From: Choristoneura fumiferana
Taxonomy: Eukaryota; Arthropoda; Insecta; Lepidoptera; Tortricidae
DNA length: 64,000 nucleotides
Assembly (NCBI RefSeq): GCF_025370935.1
Contig: NC_133476.1
Coordinates: forward strand, 19,028,488 to 19,092,487
Direction: 5' to 3'
The stretch's first letter is position 1. Each line of letters starts with the position of its first letter. Under the pieces are notes generated by a model that worked only from the letters and a program-made list of their open reading frames with translations, did no database searches and was not told the origin of the DNA. The position numbers were made by a program, and so were the translations under genes. Shown here piece by piece: positions 23,404-34,518 of this stretch.

Positions 23404-23893
23404 GTAAGACACAATTTAATACCTTATGTAGTTTTGCTTTTTAGATCTTGTTTCTGTGTTGGCTAATTTCTAATTTGGTTTTGTTCTATTTCATTCTTAA
23501 TGATTGTTAGTTAGCACTAAAAATAATACTTTTTTGGTTAGATTTTATTATTATCATCATTGATGGGTTTCACTAAAAATCAAGTATGTTATGAAAGTAA
23601 CATTAAGAAAAAGCAGAGATGTATTTGGTAGTTTATTTAACTTCAATCAAATTTGGTAAAAAAAAGTATTGTACTTGCTTATCATGAACTTGTTTGTGTA
23701 TTTGTTAGTCCCAACCAGTTATGCTGTCAAATAATAGAAATCCTCAAAACAATCAATTATCATAGAAGAATGTGTGAGGAAATTCTATGCAATAGTCAGT
23801 TAGCCAACTAGAAAGTTACATTGACATAGTGCTGTCAATTATGATAGTGGTTGCATAGTTTTTAGCATTGCATTTACCTCAAACGTGTGAAGC

Positions 23894-24481
23894 TAGGGTT
23901 GCCATATGAAAAAATGAAAAGTCCTGAGAAAAATCCTGACATCACCCTAGAAGTCCGGAGATTTCTTTTAACAGAGATTTGACATAGGTTGAAGGACATG
24001 CCAGCGCGGCGCTGCGCCGCGACACATCCATTGTGACACGGATATTATACGAAAGGAAAAAATAATAGTAATTCTAACTACCTATGTACGTTAAGGTGTG
24101 CAACTTTTTGGTCAGCCTTTGATTAATAATTGAAACCAAATGACAAAATTAGGTTGTAACTAGTTTAAGCAAATAATTGATTGGGAATAAACATAAATAG
24201 TGTTAAAATTTATTCGAGGTATAAAATATACCTATAAATTGGAAAATTCATAAATTACGAAATAATTTTTATTAATGGCTAAGTACTTTTTTAGTTGTAA
24301 TTCATCCTATGTACCTGCTCATAAAAAACGGTGTAATTAATGTATCATGTAAACAAATATTTCTTTTTCTTCAATGAGGTTATTTCTAAAAATTTGGACA
24401 CTTGGTAAGTCCGGCAGCAATCCTGACAAAGGGTCAAAAATCCGGACATGTCCAGATAAATCCTGACGTATGGCAACCCTA
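23894..24481. mobile_element. Non-autonomous hAT-like element in the Ero1 intron
   Basis: Ends TAGGGTTGCCATA and TATGGCAACCCTA are inverted. The flanking 8-mers TGTGAAGC (23886-23893) and CGTGAAGC (24482-24489) match at seven of eight positions, as expected for hAT. Subterminal words AATCCTGACAT / AATCCTGACG and TCCGGA are repeated. No transposase. Confidence 0.75.
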
Positions 24482-24599
24482 CGTGAAGCAAATGTGTGTT
24501 CAATAATGCTTTTAAGTTTTTACCAAGTCCCATATATGTTACTGGCTGGTGGAGGATACATTGGTGGTTGGTAAACTTTTTTAAATTATGAATTAGGAC

Positions 24600-24770
24600 C
24601 TTCTGAATACGGGCTGAGGTGTTACCAACATGCTTTGGCATTAGTGAACTTAGGCGAGCATACCTTTTATGCAAGCCCGACAACGCACTAGTAGTCCCAA
24701 AGGTGCTGTAGGTGTCCAAGGGCTGCGGTGATGTACCATCAGGTGAACCGTAAGCTTGTTGGCTGTAGTA
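24600..24770. repeat. Lepidopteran repeat, antisense relative of 16800-16960
   Basis: ATGCAAGCCCGACAACGC and GGTGTCCAAGGGCTGC followed by GATGTACCATCAGGTGAACC are words of a widespread repeat. Truncated, intronic and non-coding. Confidence 0.45.
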
Positions 24771-25249
24771 TAAAAAAGGTTTTACTTCAGATTAGAGTCT
24801 GAACAAAACTAGTATTTGCAGCCGAAACCGAATTTCGGTTTGTCTTTTAGTTTAGAGAAACAGAGACCGAAACTAAATTAGAGTGATTTAAGTAATTTAA
24901 TATATTTTTTAAAGTTGTCTTTTTATTGAAAATGCTATTTGAAAATCAATAAATCTTACTTAAAATTCAAAACCATCATAATATTACCTAATTACTGTAC
25001 CCCATCGTAATTTAATTATTACTTAATGATCTTAAATGTAGTTCACTATAGAATTTTTCAGTAAAAAGAAACTCAGGTCCTTTTTTTAATGCAGAAAAAA
25101 TGGTGAATCCTTTTTTTGAAGACAGTTAAAAAAATATGTAAAACTGGCTATTTCTCTAAATGACGCAAGAAATTACATCGCGTCTAAATTCTGCCAAATA
25201 ATCGCTGTTTTAGTAGGATTGTGACATAACTAAAAATATTTTTTTCCAG

Positions 25250-25322
25250 GAGAGCCGTTAAAAAAACACTAACTAAAGCATCAATGCATCATGTCTGTGC
25301 AATTTACCATGCATGCCAATAG
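25250..25322 (+). CDS. Ero1 exon 2 (C-terminal tail)
   Basis: The acceptor TTTTTTTCCAG is followed by G AGA GCC GTT, which completes the split arginine codon of exon 1. The joined frame reads RRAVKKTLTKASMHH, then VCAIYHACQ and TAG at 25320-25322. Total length is 499 aa (1427 + 73 = 1500 nt), close to the usual size. The tail is basic and adds two cysteines. No KDEL is present, as is usual for Ero1. Confidence 0.85.
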
Positions 25323-26642
25323 TAATATTATAAGAGAGTGACGAGCTTAAAGGGTATTTCCTGAACAAAACGGACACATCCATACAATATTTTGGGGACA
25401 CATCTGGAGACCCTGTTTTTCCAGCTCGGAATCATGGACTGAGTCTACCTTCCAAATTTTGTTGAAATCTGAGATAAACTCAGGGTACAACGGTAGATAG
25501 GAATGCCCAAAACCTTTGCTATGATGCTACCAATATACTGCTTATATCACGATTAACTAGAGTCGTATTCCTACGTTGTACAAATCACGTAGCACACTAA
25601 ACCTGAGTCATTGCACTTTCATATAGGAGCAGGTGTTTTTTTAACGCAGAATTTGTCAACAGACAGCTATATTTAGTAAAATATTTTGGCAATGAAAGTC
25701 ACATGTTTCATAATATTTCGTCAGTCCAAACAATTTGGCATAATTTAAAAAGAGAAGTATAAGGAGTCATGTAATGTTTTATGGGGGTTGTTGCTCGGGC
25801 TGGTGCAAAGGTCTTTGATTGATGACACGCAAATGTTACGATGGTAAATGAAGAACGATAGTTAGGTCACGTAGGTGTCGGTAACTATAGTCGTGAGTCA
25901 AACCTTTGTTGATCTCAAAGAACTGACGTGGCCCAAACAAAACCGCGTTGCGTAATAACGGGAAAAACACTGCGAATTTTATCACTGTACTTATTTAGAT
26001 AACTATAAAAGTTTTAAGTGCTCGAGTGTTTATAAATAGGCGTGACAATGCAAAATTTCCGTCGAATAGCAACGCATTGTTTTGGCAAAATTTTAAATGT
26101 GTTTTTTTTTTGTTCAATTCTCAACGCAGTTCGCATAAAGAAACACCGAAGCAAAATATCTTTGGCAGCGTTCAGGAGCATTCAAACGACAAACACAAGG
26201 TGAAAGAACACTGCTCTTCAAGCGGAGCCAAGCCGCAAATATGGAGTTAGATCGTGTCATTGTCAATTCGTAGAATGTATGAAGATAATGAATTTATTTA
26301 AATATTGGCGTAAACAGGAAATGAAAGTAATTATTTTCCAAGTGATATTTGATCTCGGTGCGTTATCTTGCTTTGCATTACTGACGTCACTGTTATGTAT
26401 GTAGTTTAATATTAAGTCTTATCTAAACAGCACATGGCATTGATTATCGGTAGAGGTATTAAAAATCGATCAGTTGCATTTGTTTCGATGCAAATTGTAA
26501 ATTGTATATTTTCCGCAGTATAATTTTGCTGAACCCTGACTATTGGTATGAGTATAATAATTATAATTAATTATGGGTATTATTAAGTGACGTTAAAACC
26601 TGCGGTTCAACTTAATGAAGTATTTTCAAATAAAGGCTGTAT
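25323..26642. other. Ero1 3' UTR and intergenic DNA
   Basis: No gene supported. 25330-25540 may be 3' UTR, but no convincing AATAAA was seen close by. 26026-26250 is open but has no recognisable domain. Otherwise AT-rich. Confidence 0.4.
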
Positions 26643-26985
26643 TTCTTGTGCTGGTTAATAATATTAAGATTGTTTTTTGGAGTCTCCAAAAAGACTCCAA
26701 AAACCAATCTTAATTTGATTGCTTGATAACGACATCTCTTGTCCGGGTGAGTGGTTAGTTCCAATGGAATGCTGAAAGTTTCTCGATGAGGGCTACAGCA
26801 TAGATGTCGCTAGTGTCGCTGCTTAAGTGACTAAATAAGAAACAAACAAGCTGAGATATGTGGTGTAAAGTGGTGGTGTAGCGGTATAGCACGTGGCACG
26901 GAATGCCGAGGACCTGGGTTCGATTCCCAGCGCTGGTCTATTTTTCTGGTTTTTCTTTGCATCTATGTTTCAGTTTGTATTTTCG
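26643..26985 (+). mobile_element. Composite tRNA-headed repeat, copy A
   Basis: Starts with a hairpin (AGATTGTTTTTTGGAGTC / GACTCCAAAAACCAATCT), then a block with CTTGTCCGGGTGAG and GATGAGGGCTACAGCATAG. At 26873-26940 a tRNA-like module carries an A-box-like GGTGTAGCGGTATAGC and a B box GGTTCGATTCCC. It ends TTTCAGTTTGTATTTTCGATAT. The tRNA-like acceptor ends do not pair, so it is not a tRNA gene. A second copy is at 51345-51690. Confidence 0.7.
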
Positions 26986-27079
26986 ATATGGGTTAATAAT
27001 AAACGCCACTTCAATACTTATGTACTATCGAATCGAACACTCACTAAACTGGTTATATATGAGAAATGCTCACATTCAA

Positions 27080-27211
27080 GGAAACTGAATCACATACCAG
27101 GGTGGAACCTTTGTGCTACTAATGTCACGTTGACATCCCATACATCTGCCAAAGAAATCATAGCGAAATTGGTTATGAAAAGGTTCCACCTTGGTACGTG
27201 ATTCAGTTTCC
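27080..27211. mobile_element. MITE, 132 bp
   Basis: GGAAACTGAATCACATACC and GGTGGAACC on the left mirror GGTTCCACC and GTACGTGATTCAGTTTCC on the right. The centre is short and non-coding. Confidence 0.75.
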
Positions 27212-27244
27212 ACGACTGTACAGTCGCCATAAGATATTTCGGAG

Positions 27245-27335
27245 CGGCCAAGGTGGTCTAATATATCGGCACGTGCACTCTATTATTAAGGTATTAGAGT
27301 TCATGTATCGATATTTTTGACCACCTTGGCTTTAT
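27245..27335. mobile_element. MITE, about 90 bp
   Basis: GGCCAAGGTGGTC and GACCACCTTGGC are inverted about 70 bp apart, with inner ATATCG / CGATAT. The flanking sequence (GTACAGTCG) resembles the ends of the mariner-like MITE at 44396, so it may be a trimmed relative. Confidence 0.55.
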
Positions 27336-27533
27336 AATTGACTTTATTAACTTAAATTGTTCAAACGCATCGCATCGACTTTCTATTTACGCCAATATTA
27401 ACCAGATCATCACAAAGCTAATTTATTAATGTCCAGTGACAAGTTTTGAGCTTATTTATAACGCAGAGTAAAGCTGAATATAGGTAATGGAAACAAAGCC
27501 CAAATATATTTTTAACCACTTATATGTAATCTA

Positions 27534-27853
27534 CATAAAAGCCGTGGTGGCACATAAAAGCCGTGGTGGCCTAGTGGTTTGACCTATCGCCTCCCAAACA
27601 GGTCGTGGGTTCAAACCCCGGCTCGCACCTCTGAATTATTCGAAATTCATGTGCGGAATTACATTTGAAATTTACTACGAGCTTTGCGGTGAAGGAAAAC
27701 ATCGTGAGGAAACCTGCACAAACCTGCGAAGCAATTCAATGGTGCGTGCGAAGTTCCCAATCCGCACTGGGCCCGCGTGGGAACTATGGCCCAAGCCCTC
27801 TTGTTCTGAGAGGAGGCCTGTGCCCAGCAGTGGGACGTATATAGGCTGGGATG
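27534..27853 (+). mobile_element. tRNA-derived SINE with 10-bp target duplication
   Basis: ATGTAATCTA flanks the element (27524-27533 and 27854-27863). The tRNA-like head has GTGGTGGCCTAGTGGTTTG (A box) and GGGTTCAAACCCCGG (B box). The body contains GAAGGAAAACATCGTGAGG and TGGCCCAAGCCCTC. The tail is CCCAGCAGTGGGACGTAT then ATAGGCTGGGATGATG, shared with LINE 3' ends. The first 17-19 bases (CATAAAAGCCGTGGTGG) are tandemly doubled at the 5' end. Confidence 0.85.
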
Positions 27854-27863
27854 ATGTAATCTA

Positions 27864-28970
27864 TGTAGATCAAAACATTGTCACATAAAGCAGCGCCAGC
27901 TTCATAAGTAACGTCCTAGTTTTTCAGGCTTCATTGCAGCTCCTAGAAATTATTCTCATAATCTGAATGGCAAAATCAGATGTTTATATTACAGAATAAC
28001 AATGAATTAATTGCGTCTATTGTTACGTGACTGTGAAATGCACGTCATCAGTTACTGACTACTGAACAGGTATAAATAAAGACGCAATATAACATATAGT
28101 TTCTTTCTAGTAATTAAAAACCTTGACATTGCCTATATTCAGCGTTACCTCATGCCGAATGTTGTATTTAAGGACTTAGGTGTAAGAAAATATAGAACTA
28201 AATTAATTTGTATCAAAATTTATTTTTAATTGATTAATTGATGGTACTTTATAAAGTGTTTTATAAAAATAGGATTTCAAAATTGTGAAATGGCTGCTGA
28301 CATACTATTTTTTTTTTGCATCATAGATAGACAATATCTAGTCACAATACAATATTTGAAATCCGAAGTGCAATAGAAATCCGCCCTGGTTTTTAATATT
28401 TTTTTTATATTAGTTGTGTCAAATATCCAATTGTAAATAATGGATTTAAAACACCCTTGTCTCCCTAAGATAAATATCCCTCCAGGCAAACATCTTTACT
28501 TAATTAAGATTTACTCGTAATTTAGCCAGAAATTTCTTTGAGGCAATTTGAGAAATTCGTACGTTTTTTACCATATGTTAATAAATATTTCCTCAAGCGA
28601 AATTTCACCAATAAAGTTCATGCCTTCTAAAAGATATATCAATGATATTAATTACACTTCAAACTGTACTTTCACACTGGCAACAATTTGCCTGAAATGC
28701 TAAATTATGAGTCTAAAGCATGTTGCATTTTTTCGATATAATCCTGTGGTTACTTTGACAGTGTTAATGGACAACGGGCGTAAACCGCAGTTACATATAT
28801 TAATTATTTGTTTAATTCTATGGATTTACCTCGGTTTTTGTAAAGAGTTTTAAAACTATAGTTGTGTACCTTGATCTTGATTCCGTCGGTACATTTGGCT
28901 TGAGCTCAAAATATTATTTTATTACAATTACTTACTCCAATGCTTGCCAAGAGTGTTATACGGTTTTACT
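27864..28970. other. Non-genic AT-rich DNA
   Basis: No gene or terminal-repeat element recognised. Confidence 0.4.
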
Positions 28971-29085
28971 AACAGGGCCCGATTGCATAAAAAATTACAA
29001 GCAAATAGTATTAGTGAATTTCAATACAAAATCGCTAATACTATGAACTTGTACTCGTAATTTGTTATGCAATCGAGCCCTGTTT
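28971..29085. mobile_element. MITE, 115 bp
   Basis: AACAGGGCCCGATTGCATAA mirrors TTATGCAATCGAGCCCTGTT. Inner words AATAGTATTAG / CTAATACTAT extend the hairpin. Confidence 0.75.
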
Positions 29086-29620
29086 GCCAATTTTAACTAG
29101 TTCTAAAACGTCTTAAAATCAGAAAATCATTTGTTTTGTGTCTCGCCACTAGATATATTTTTGTATTTAATTAAAACAAAACATCAAGAGGCTAAAATTA
29201 AGTAGGTATACATAATTTCCTTTTTGGTCAGTTTGTTGCTCTATTTAGACTTCAGTGGCGAAGCTAGTGGAGATTTCAAATTATATTTCAGTTAATAAAA
29301 CGTAGAACTGTATATTTTGCAGTTTACTTGCTCTAAATTGTTTGTCACAAAACTGTCACAAAATTTTACTCAGCCGAAATATTAAGTATTAATTAGAATA
29401 ATTCAATTATTACAATATAAGTACATTATATACCTAGCATTTTAAACAGTGATAAATTGTGAATATTTTATGTTACTTGTACAAATATGTTCACTTAATC
29501 TTCCCAAGTTTTAAATTTGAAATATTTATGCTTCAGTGCATTAAATTCCTCAATTGTTGTTAATCTAATTTTCTTAATTTTTTTTAATGTTACTATATTT
29601 TTATGAATTTAGGTAGTATA
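29086..29620. other. Non-genic AT-rich DNA
   Basis: A single transposon-like end (CAGTGGCGAAGCTAG) at 29252-29266 has no partner nearby. Otherwise nothing is recognised. Confidence 0.35.
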
Positions 29621-30000
29621 AAGCAGCGTTTCCACCAATAATGTGCGAGGATGTGGCGCGAGGGATGTGTTTTTCATTAACCAACTAGCTGTTGCCCGCG
29701 GCTTCGCCCCCGTTGTATTTTTTCTGTATTTTCTTCCATAAAAACCTTCTCCTGACAGTAACGAACACAACAAAAAAGAATTAGCGAAATCGATCCAGCA
29801 GTTCCCGAGTTTTGCGCTTAGCAACTCATTTTACGATTTTTTATTTTTTTTATATAGATAGAAACGCTTCATTTACACATCCTCGCACAGCACATCTCCA
29901 GTGGAAACAGCGGAGCGGAGCGAGGCGAGGTATCTATTTGTAAATGAAAAACATATACCTCGCAACGCATCCTCGCGCATCTCTGGTGGAAACGCTGCTT
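29621..30000. mobile_element. Foldback element with a nested repeat
   Basis: AAGCAGCGTTTCCACC at 29621 mirrors GGTGGAAACGCTGCTT ending at 30000. Subterminal words TGCGAGGATG / CATCCTCGC recur in both halves. About 29683-29868 interrupts it with a common repeat starting ACTAGCTGTTGCCCGCGG, so this second element landed later. Confidence 0.75.
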
Positions 30001-30524
30001 GATGATTTAATGTTTCCTAATTAACATCGCTCTTGTTAAAATTGCCAATACGGCAACCATATTTTGGCTTAATTTATGAGCATTTGTACCTACCTACTAT
30101 GATAAAGTTCAGAGTGAAGTTATTATTTTCAATGCAAAATGTTCAACAAATACATAACTTGCGACATGTAAATAGTCATGCCATTTGTCAATTAAGTAAT
30201 AGTGCTAAAAAATTATTTGATCCCTGATTTGGTGACGCCGATGCTGTGTCAACTAGAATTTGAAACTTAATGTCAATCAGCGACATCAGCTTTAATGTTT
30301 GTCCCAAATTTAGACAAAGATTAACTTATGTCAATTAACAGATACGACAGTCGTGTTTGACAGCCGTATGAATATAATTAAATACCAGCCGGCTCAATAT
30401 AGCCTAACCCGCCTCACGCGGCGGCAGTGCTAGTAGCCTAGTAGCAGTCAATGAATTTTCTAATGACAACTGCTAAAGAGAATAGAATCATTACGTACCA
30501 ACTGAAGCGGTTGGAAAGTACTCC

Positions 30525-30672
30525 ATTGTATAGCCTCCTGAGTCCTGACATTTTTTAACAAACTTATTTTTTCAATGAACAATTTGTACTTTATAAAGTA
30601 CATTCGGTCGTTATTCTTAGTGTTAATTGCAATGGTCCTTTATAAAGTACGCGAGGACTTAGGAGGATAGAT
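30525..30672. mobile_element. Inverted-repeat element, about 148 bp
   Basis: TAGCCTCCTGAGTCCT on the left mirrors AGGACTTAGGAGGATA on the right. TTTATAAAGTAC occurs twice inside. No ORF. Confidence 0.55.
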
Positions 30673-31080
30673 TAACGGAATACTGGCGTTAGTTCCAGTC
30701 AGATAAGTTTGTACTTCAACTTAATGGACAAATGACAGATTTCACGCTTTCTTCACCAGCGTCGCAATAATGGGTTTTTTAATTGAAATGCCTCGGATAC
30801 ACCGTATCAGAAAAACGTAAACCACTGTAATAACTTTCATAATGGATTTATTGACGTTTTATCTCCGTAACGAGGTGTGGATCAATCAATTTTACAAGTC
30901 AACTTGAAGTTGATCTTTGATTTATTGCGATCTTAAATGTTTACCTGTGATTTTAAGGTCTAATGTGATCATGACAAAATTATTTATTTCTTATTTATAT
31001 TAATAAATGTTTTATAATTCACTTTGTCATACTTATTTATCCTAGCCAGAACAGTTAGCATGTTGTCTTACATCTAAAAG
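30673..31080. other. Non-genic stretch
   Basis: AT-rich, nothing recognised. Confidence 0.4.
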
Positions 31081-31480
31081 TAGCATTCCAATGTTGACAA
31101 CCGCGACCGCCGACCGCGACCAACTGCTTAGTACCTCTTCACCGCCACAAAACAAACGAAGTGACGTGGCACTGTACGCCACAGAAAAACCAGCGACAAA
31201 TCAACTTTATTTTTAATTCTATTGCGGAATGATTAATTTCGAGTTGAATGTTTGTCATTGTACATTTTAGTGCCATCTACGAAGACGCCTGATTTTGTCA
31301 AAATTAGACATTAATGACATTGTAATAAGAACCACGGCACACGTCATCGTGAATGAATTTACTGGATGACTGACGGTGAAGAGGTTAATAAGAAGCACTG
31401 CGATGGATGCAACGCAACCCAAGCGAGCGCGTTCGCGACTAAGTTCATACTAATCAGTGGGTCGTGCGATCCGGTTGCGG
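31081..31480. mobile_element. Nested repeats, including a lone copy of the array element
   Basis: 31264-31353 is the reverse complement of about 2394-2483, that is, the end of one 129-bp unit and the following tail (GTGCCATCTACGAAGACG ... AACCACGGCAC). It is flanked by CCTCTTCACCG at 31133-31143 and CGGTGAAGAGGT at 31375-31386, with GCGACCG / CGGTCGC words further out. This suggests it sits inside a second inverted-repeat element. Confidence 0.5.
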
Positions 31481-32230
31481 TCGCCATCTGATTTCGGATA
31501 CCTTTACCTCTTTCTATCAAACGGCATAAGATGGCGGAAGAGAGAGAGAGAGATGATGAATAAGATTGGCTACATGCCGCTGTCCTATTTCTTCATTATG
31601 TTGCTGGATGCAGTACGATAAGGGTCTTGGTTCATGTTATTAATGTAGGTACCTACTTTATGCAAAAGTACAGTGTCATTTTGGTTTCGTTATTTCAACC
31701 ATGTATAACGTGCCCGCATATAGAGGTGCAAGATATTCGTCCTTGTGATTAGTTGTGACCATTGGTAGTTAGCAAACTAAAAAGAAAGATATACTTTTAT
31801 ATGCCGTGGCTAATTCTCTAAAGTGTGCTATGCTACTGTTATAAAACAGACTAATCTAGTGTTTGTATTGTGTTTTCGGTAGATCGGTAACTAATCAAAA
31901 CTAACTTTCGTATAACAATAGTAGTTTTTATTCCTCTAATTCAATTATTTATGAGAGTTTTACTCGTTTACAGATCACATCAAGAGCAACCCGCTTTTCT
32001 GTCATGCACCACGGGTCTAGTATGAAGCACCTGCATTTTATATTACATAATTTGTTTTTAATAACTTTATAAAGTTTTACCTTTATTACTGGGTTCTTTT
32101 TCACATTTGAATCGTTTTTAACAATCAATTGGCCTATTATATTTTTCATCATATTTGCTCGTAAACAGTGTCGTAACATGCAGGCTAGCTTGGTTGCAAC
32201 TCCCCAAATAAAACCCTCGACCTTAATGTG
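31481..32230. other. Non-genic stretch
   Basis: Short AG run near 31540-31552. No gene supported. Confidence 0.4.
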
Positions 32231-32332
32231 CTTGTCATGAAGCCCGTGGTCGGTATATTAATCATTGCCCGTACTAATTTTCTTGTCATGAAGCCCAAGG
32301 TCGGTAAATGAGTCAGTGCCCGTACTGATGGC
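32231..32332. repeat. 51-bp direct tandem duplication
   Basis: CTTGTCATGAAGCCC begins at 32231 and again at 32282. The two units share GGTCGGTA and TTGCCCGTACT / GTGCCCGTACT but have diverged, so the duplication is not recent. Confidence 0.65.
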
Positions 32333-32420
32333 GCTGCGCGCGCTGCTGCAGGACCACATGCACACGCACGTTGCAGCGCATGCTGCGGGGAGGGGTAGGG
32401 GGAGGGCGACGCTGCCAATA
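32328..32420. other. GC-rich open stretch of unknown nature
   Basis: An abrupt GC-rich island in AT-rich DNA. On + it reads PVLMALRALLQDHMHTHV. On - a pyrimidine run (CCCCTACCCCTCCCCGCAG) looks like a splice acceptor. The reading is open on both strands and no family is recognised. It may be an orphan exon, a processed fragment or chance. Confidence 0.25.
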
Positions 32421-33054
32421 GCGCAGCCTAAAGTGTCGCCAATATTTAGAACAATCATATTTTTTCTTTTAGAAATATAAAATTTTACTCGCAAATGTGA
32501 TGAAAAACATTGTATGTCGCACGGGCGGTACTAGAATTACGAACATCGACTCATTAAAAGCTTCGGGCTTCATTAAGGACTTCGGGCTTCTAATAGACTC
32601 TCGTTCGTAATTCCTTATTTACCGCCCTTAAGACACAATGTACTAATAAGTCACGTGAGCCCAATATGGTCAACTTACGTGTTTGTATTTTTTTTTAACT
32701 TCTTGTTAAGGCTTTATTTATTTATTTAATACCTTAATATATATTTTGAGATATTATATGTATTTATATAGTATATTTATTTTGAGACGTTTAGTACGTG
32801 AGCGTATCAAGACGCGGAAACTTTTTAAAAATGTTGCTTTGTCTAAAAATGTCGAAAGATTTCTTCGATCATAACAGAATCATATTAACTGTCTCTCCGA
32901 TTATTGGTCACACTGTTTCATACATATCTTTCCATGTTTATTTTTATGATTATAAAGAAGTTTCACACTGGCTTAATGTCAGGGCGTCGCAGGCGTGCGC
33001 GAGATAAATTTTGCGTGGCCCTATGATGGCACACCATATTTGACCGATTCTTAA
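32421..33054. other. Non-genic AT-rich DNA
   Basis: A short pair of CTTCGGGCTTC words at 32561-32590 is locally repeated. No gene supported. Confidence 0.4.
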
Positions 33055-33650
33055 ATGAGCCAAAAAACCGCCAAGAGCGTGTCGGACACGCCCGAAATAG
33101 GGTTCCGTAGCCATTACGAAAAAATTAAGATATATTTTGTAAGGATTCGTATTTTGTACGGAATATTCCAAGTTTAGGTATATTTTATACCTTAGGCTGC
33201 TATTTACTCTTAAACTACTAATAATTCTCAAGAAAAATTAACCGGTATAGTTTTCCTTGTAAGTTTGATATACTTACTACCATCCTGAATTTTTGGACGC
33301 TCGATTTCAATGAAAATTTGCACTTTAAAGTTGATTATTTTGCAAACAAACTACTGAATCGAAAAATTTTAGCAACCCCCTAATGGTTTTAAAAGATCTA
33401 TCCAACGATACCCCACACTACAAGATTGGATGAGAAAAAAAAATCAACCCTACTTTGGGGGGTTTTTAAAACCTTAATTTTTTTTTAAATCTTTTATTGT
33501 ACAATTTTGTCGGCATAGTTTACATATATTTTCGTGCAAAAACACAGCTTTCTTGCATTGACAGTCCCTGAGCAAAGCCGCGGACAGACAGACAGACATG
33601 GCGAAACTATAACGGTTCCGTTTTTGCCATTTTGGCTACGGAACCCTAAA
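33055..33650. mobile_element. Dispersed lepidopteran element with inverted ends
   Basis: AGGGTTCCGTAGCCA at 33099-33113 mirrors TGGCTACGGAACCCT at 33633-33647. The word GGACAGACAGACAGACATGG near the right end and GTCGGACACGCCC upstream of the left end are typical of this very common lepidopteran repeat. No intact ORF. A further fragment (AAACGGAACCCTCATAG) is at 51815. Confidence 0.65.
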
Positions 33651-33764
33651 AACGAGAAACTTTCGAGGCGCCAGGCCCCCTAGACCATAGATTACTAATA
33701 TATAATAGCTCCTTGGACCGCGAGGTGGTATTACTTGTATTAGGATGTGGCCCACGTCGCCTAC

Positions 33765-33947
33765 AGCCGCGTATCCATTAGAGCAGCCTCAGGCCGAGCA
33801 CCGCGAGCCGAGCCATATTTTGTCGGTTTTTTGGCCGTGCTCAAAGGAGCCTCAGTCTGAGCCGTGCCTTTGGCAGCGTCTCCACTTGCGCGGCCTCGGA
33901 GCGAGGCAGCCGCTCGGCCCGAGGCTGCCTCTAGTGGATACGCGGCT
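33765..33947. mobile_element. MITE present in copy A only, 183 bp
   Basis: AGCCGCGTATCCA and TGGATACGCGGCT bound the element. TAC flanks it on both sides (33762-33764, 33948-33950). Copy B at about 34829-34840 reads CACGTCGCTTACGCC with no insertion, so it shows the empty site directly. The interior has long GAGGCTGCCTC-type inverted words. Confidence 0.85.
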
Positions 33948-33967
33948 TACGCCTAGCGTTGCCTCAG

Positions 33968-34084
33968 GGGAGGCTACTACGAAATTCGAAGTTCGTATCG
34001 TACTGTCCCTCTTAGTCTCAGTGTTAAATATCAGCGTTAGCGAGGCGGCAAGACGAAGTTCGAATTTTGCACTTCATAGTATAG
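33968..34084. mobile_element. MITE family C copy inside duplication copy A
   Basis: GGCTACTACGAAATTCGAAG to TTCGAATTTTGCACTTCATAG. Its counterpart in copy B is 34857-34978. Confidence 0.65.
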
Positions 34085-34518
34085 GGCCTGCTTAATGGTC
34101 AATTATTGCGAGTCTGTACAATCTGTACATAGTCATATTCATTAGTAATACTAACAACTGATGGATCCTAGTTATCTGAATAAATAAATTTTATTATTAT
34201 TATTAGGAACAGAACACTTAGAATCACATTTTTGGAACTAAACATTTAAATCTTTTGTTTACCAATTTAACCGCTTCCGGTATTGGAGTATCATATCAAA
34301 CTTATTAGGCCCCGCTGTTGCTTAAGACCGGATGCACAATTTAACCATACTCGTTACTTAACATACATGGAGTTCGATAAAGGTGTGTCTTCACAGCATG
34401 CATGCCTGCGCCTTTATCAAATGCACGTGCTGTGATACACGCCCTTCGCCGTCAGTTTTTGTCGTAACGTAACAAGCGTCTCGGAAGTCTTTCACGTCAA
34501 TCAAAGTTTCAAGTAGGT

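Larger units (their letters stand above)
23404..25249. other. Ero1 intron
   Basis: Bounded by GTAAGA and TTTTTTTCCAG. It contains a 588-bp hAT-like element (23894-24481) and a LINE-tail repeat (24600-24770). 24020-24115 resembles one half of the MITE at 41936-42123, and the remainder is AT-rich. Confidence 0.8.
33123..34518. repeat. Segmental tandem duplication, copy A
   Basis: Starts AATTAAGATATATTTT and ends near CAAAGTTTCAAGTAGGTA. Shared landmarks with copy B, in the same order: GACAGACATGGCGAAACTAT, CTAGACCATAGATTACTA, TTGGACCGCGAGGTGGTATT, GCCTAGCGTTGCCTCAGG, a family-C MITE, GGGCCTGCTTAATGGTCAA, and TGGAGTTCGATAAAGGTG. Copy A carries an extra MITE (33765-33947). Confidence 0.85.

Noticed and set aside
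26873..26940. tRNA gene
   Set aside because: A and B boxes are present, but the acceptor ends do not pair, and the same sequence with its flanks recurs at 51345-51690, so it is a repeat.
33745..34095. 116-codon open frame
   Set aside because: It runs through a MITE (33765-33947) and a family-C MITE, with a partial repeat in duplication copy B; not a host gene.
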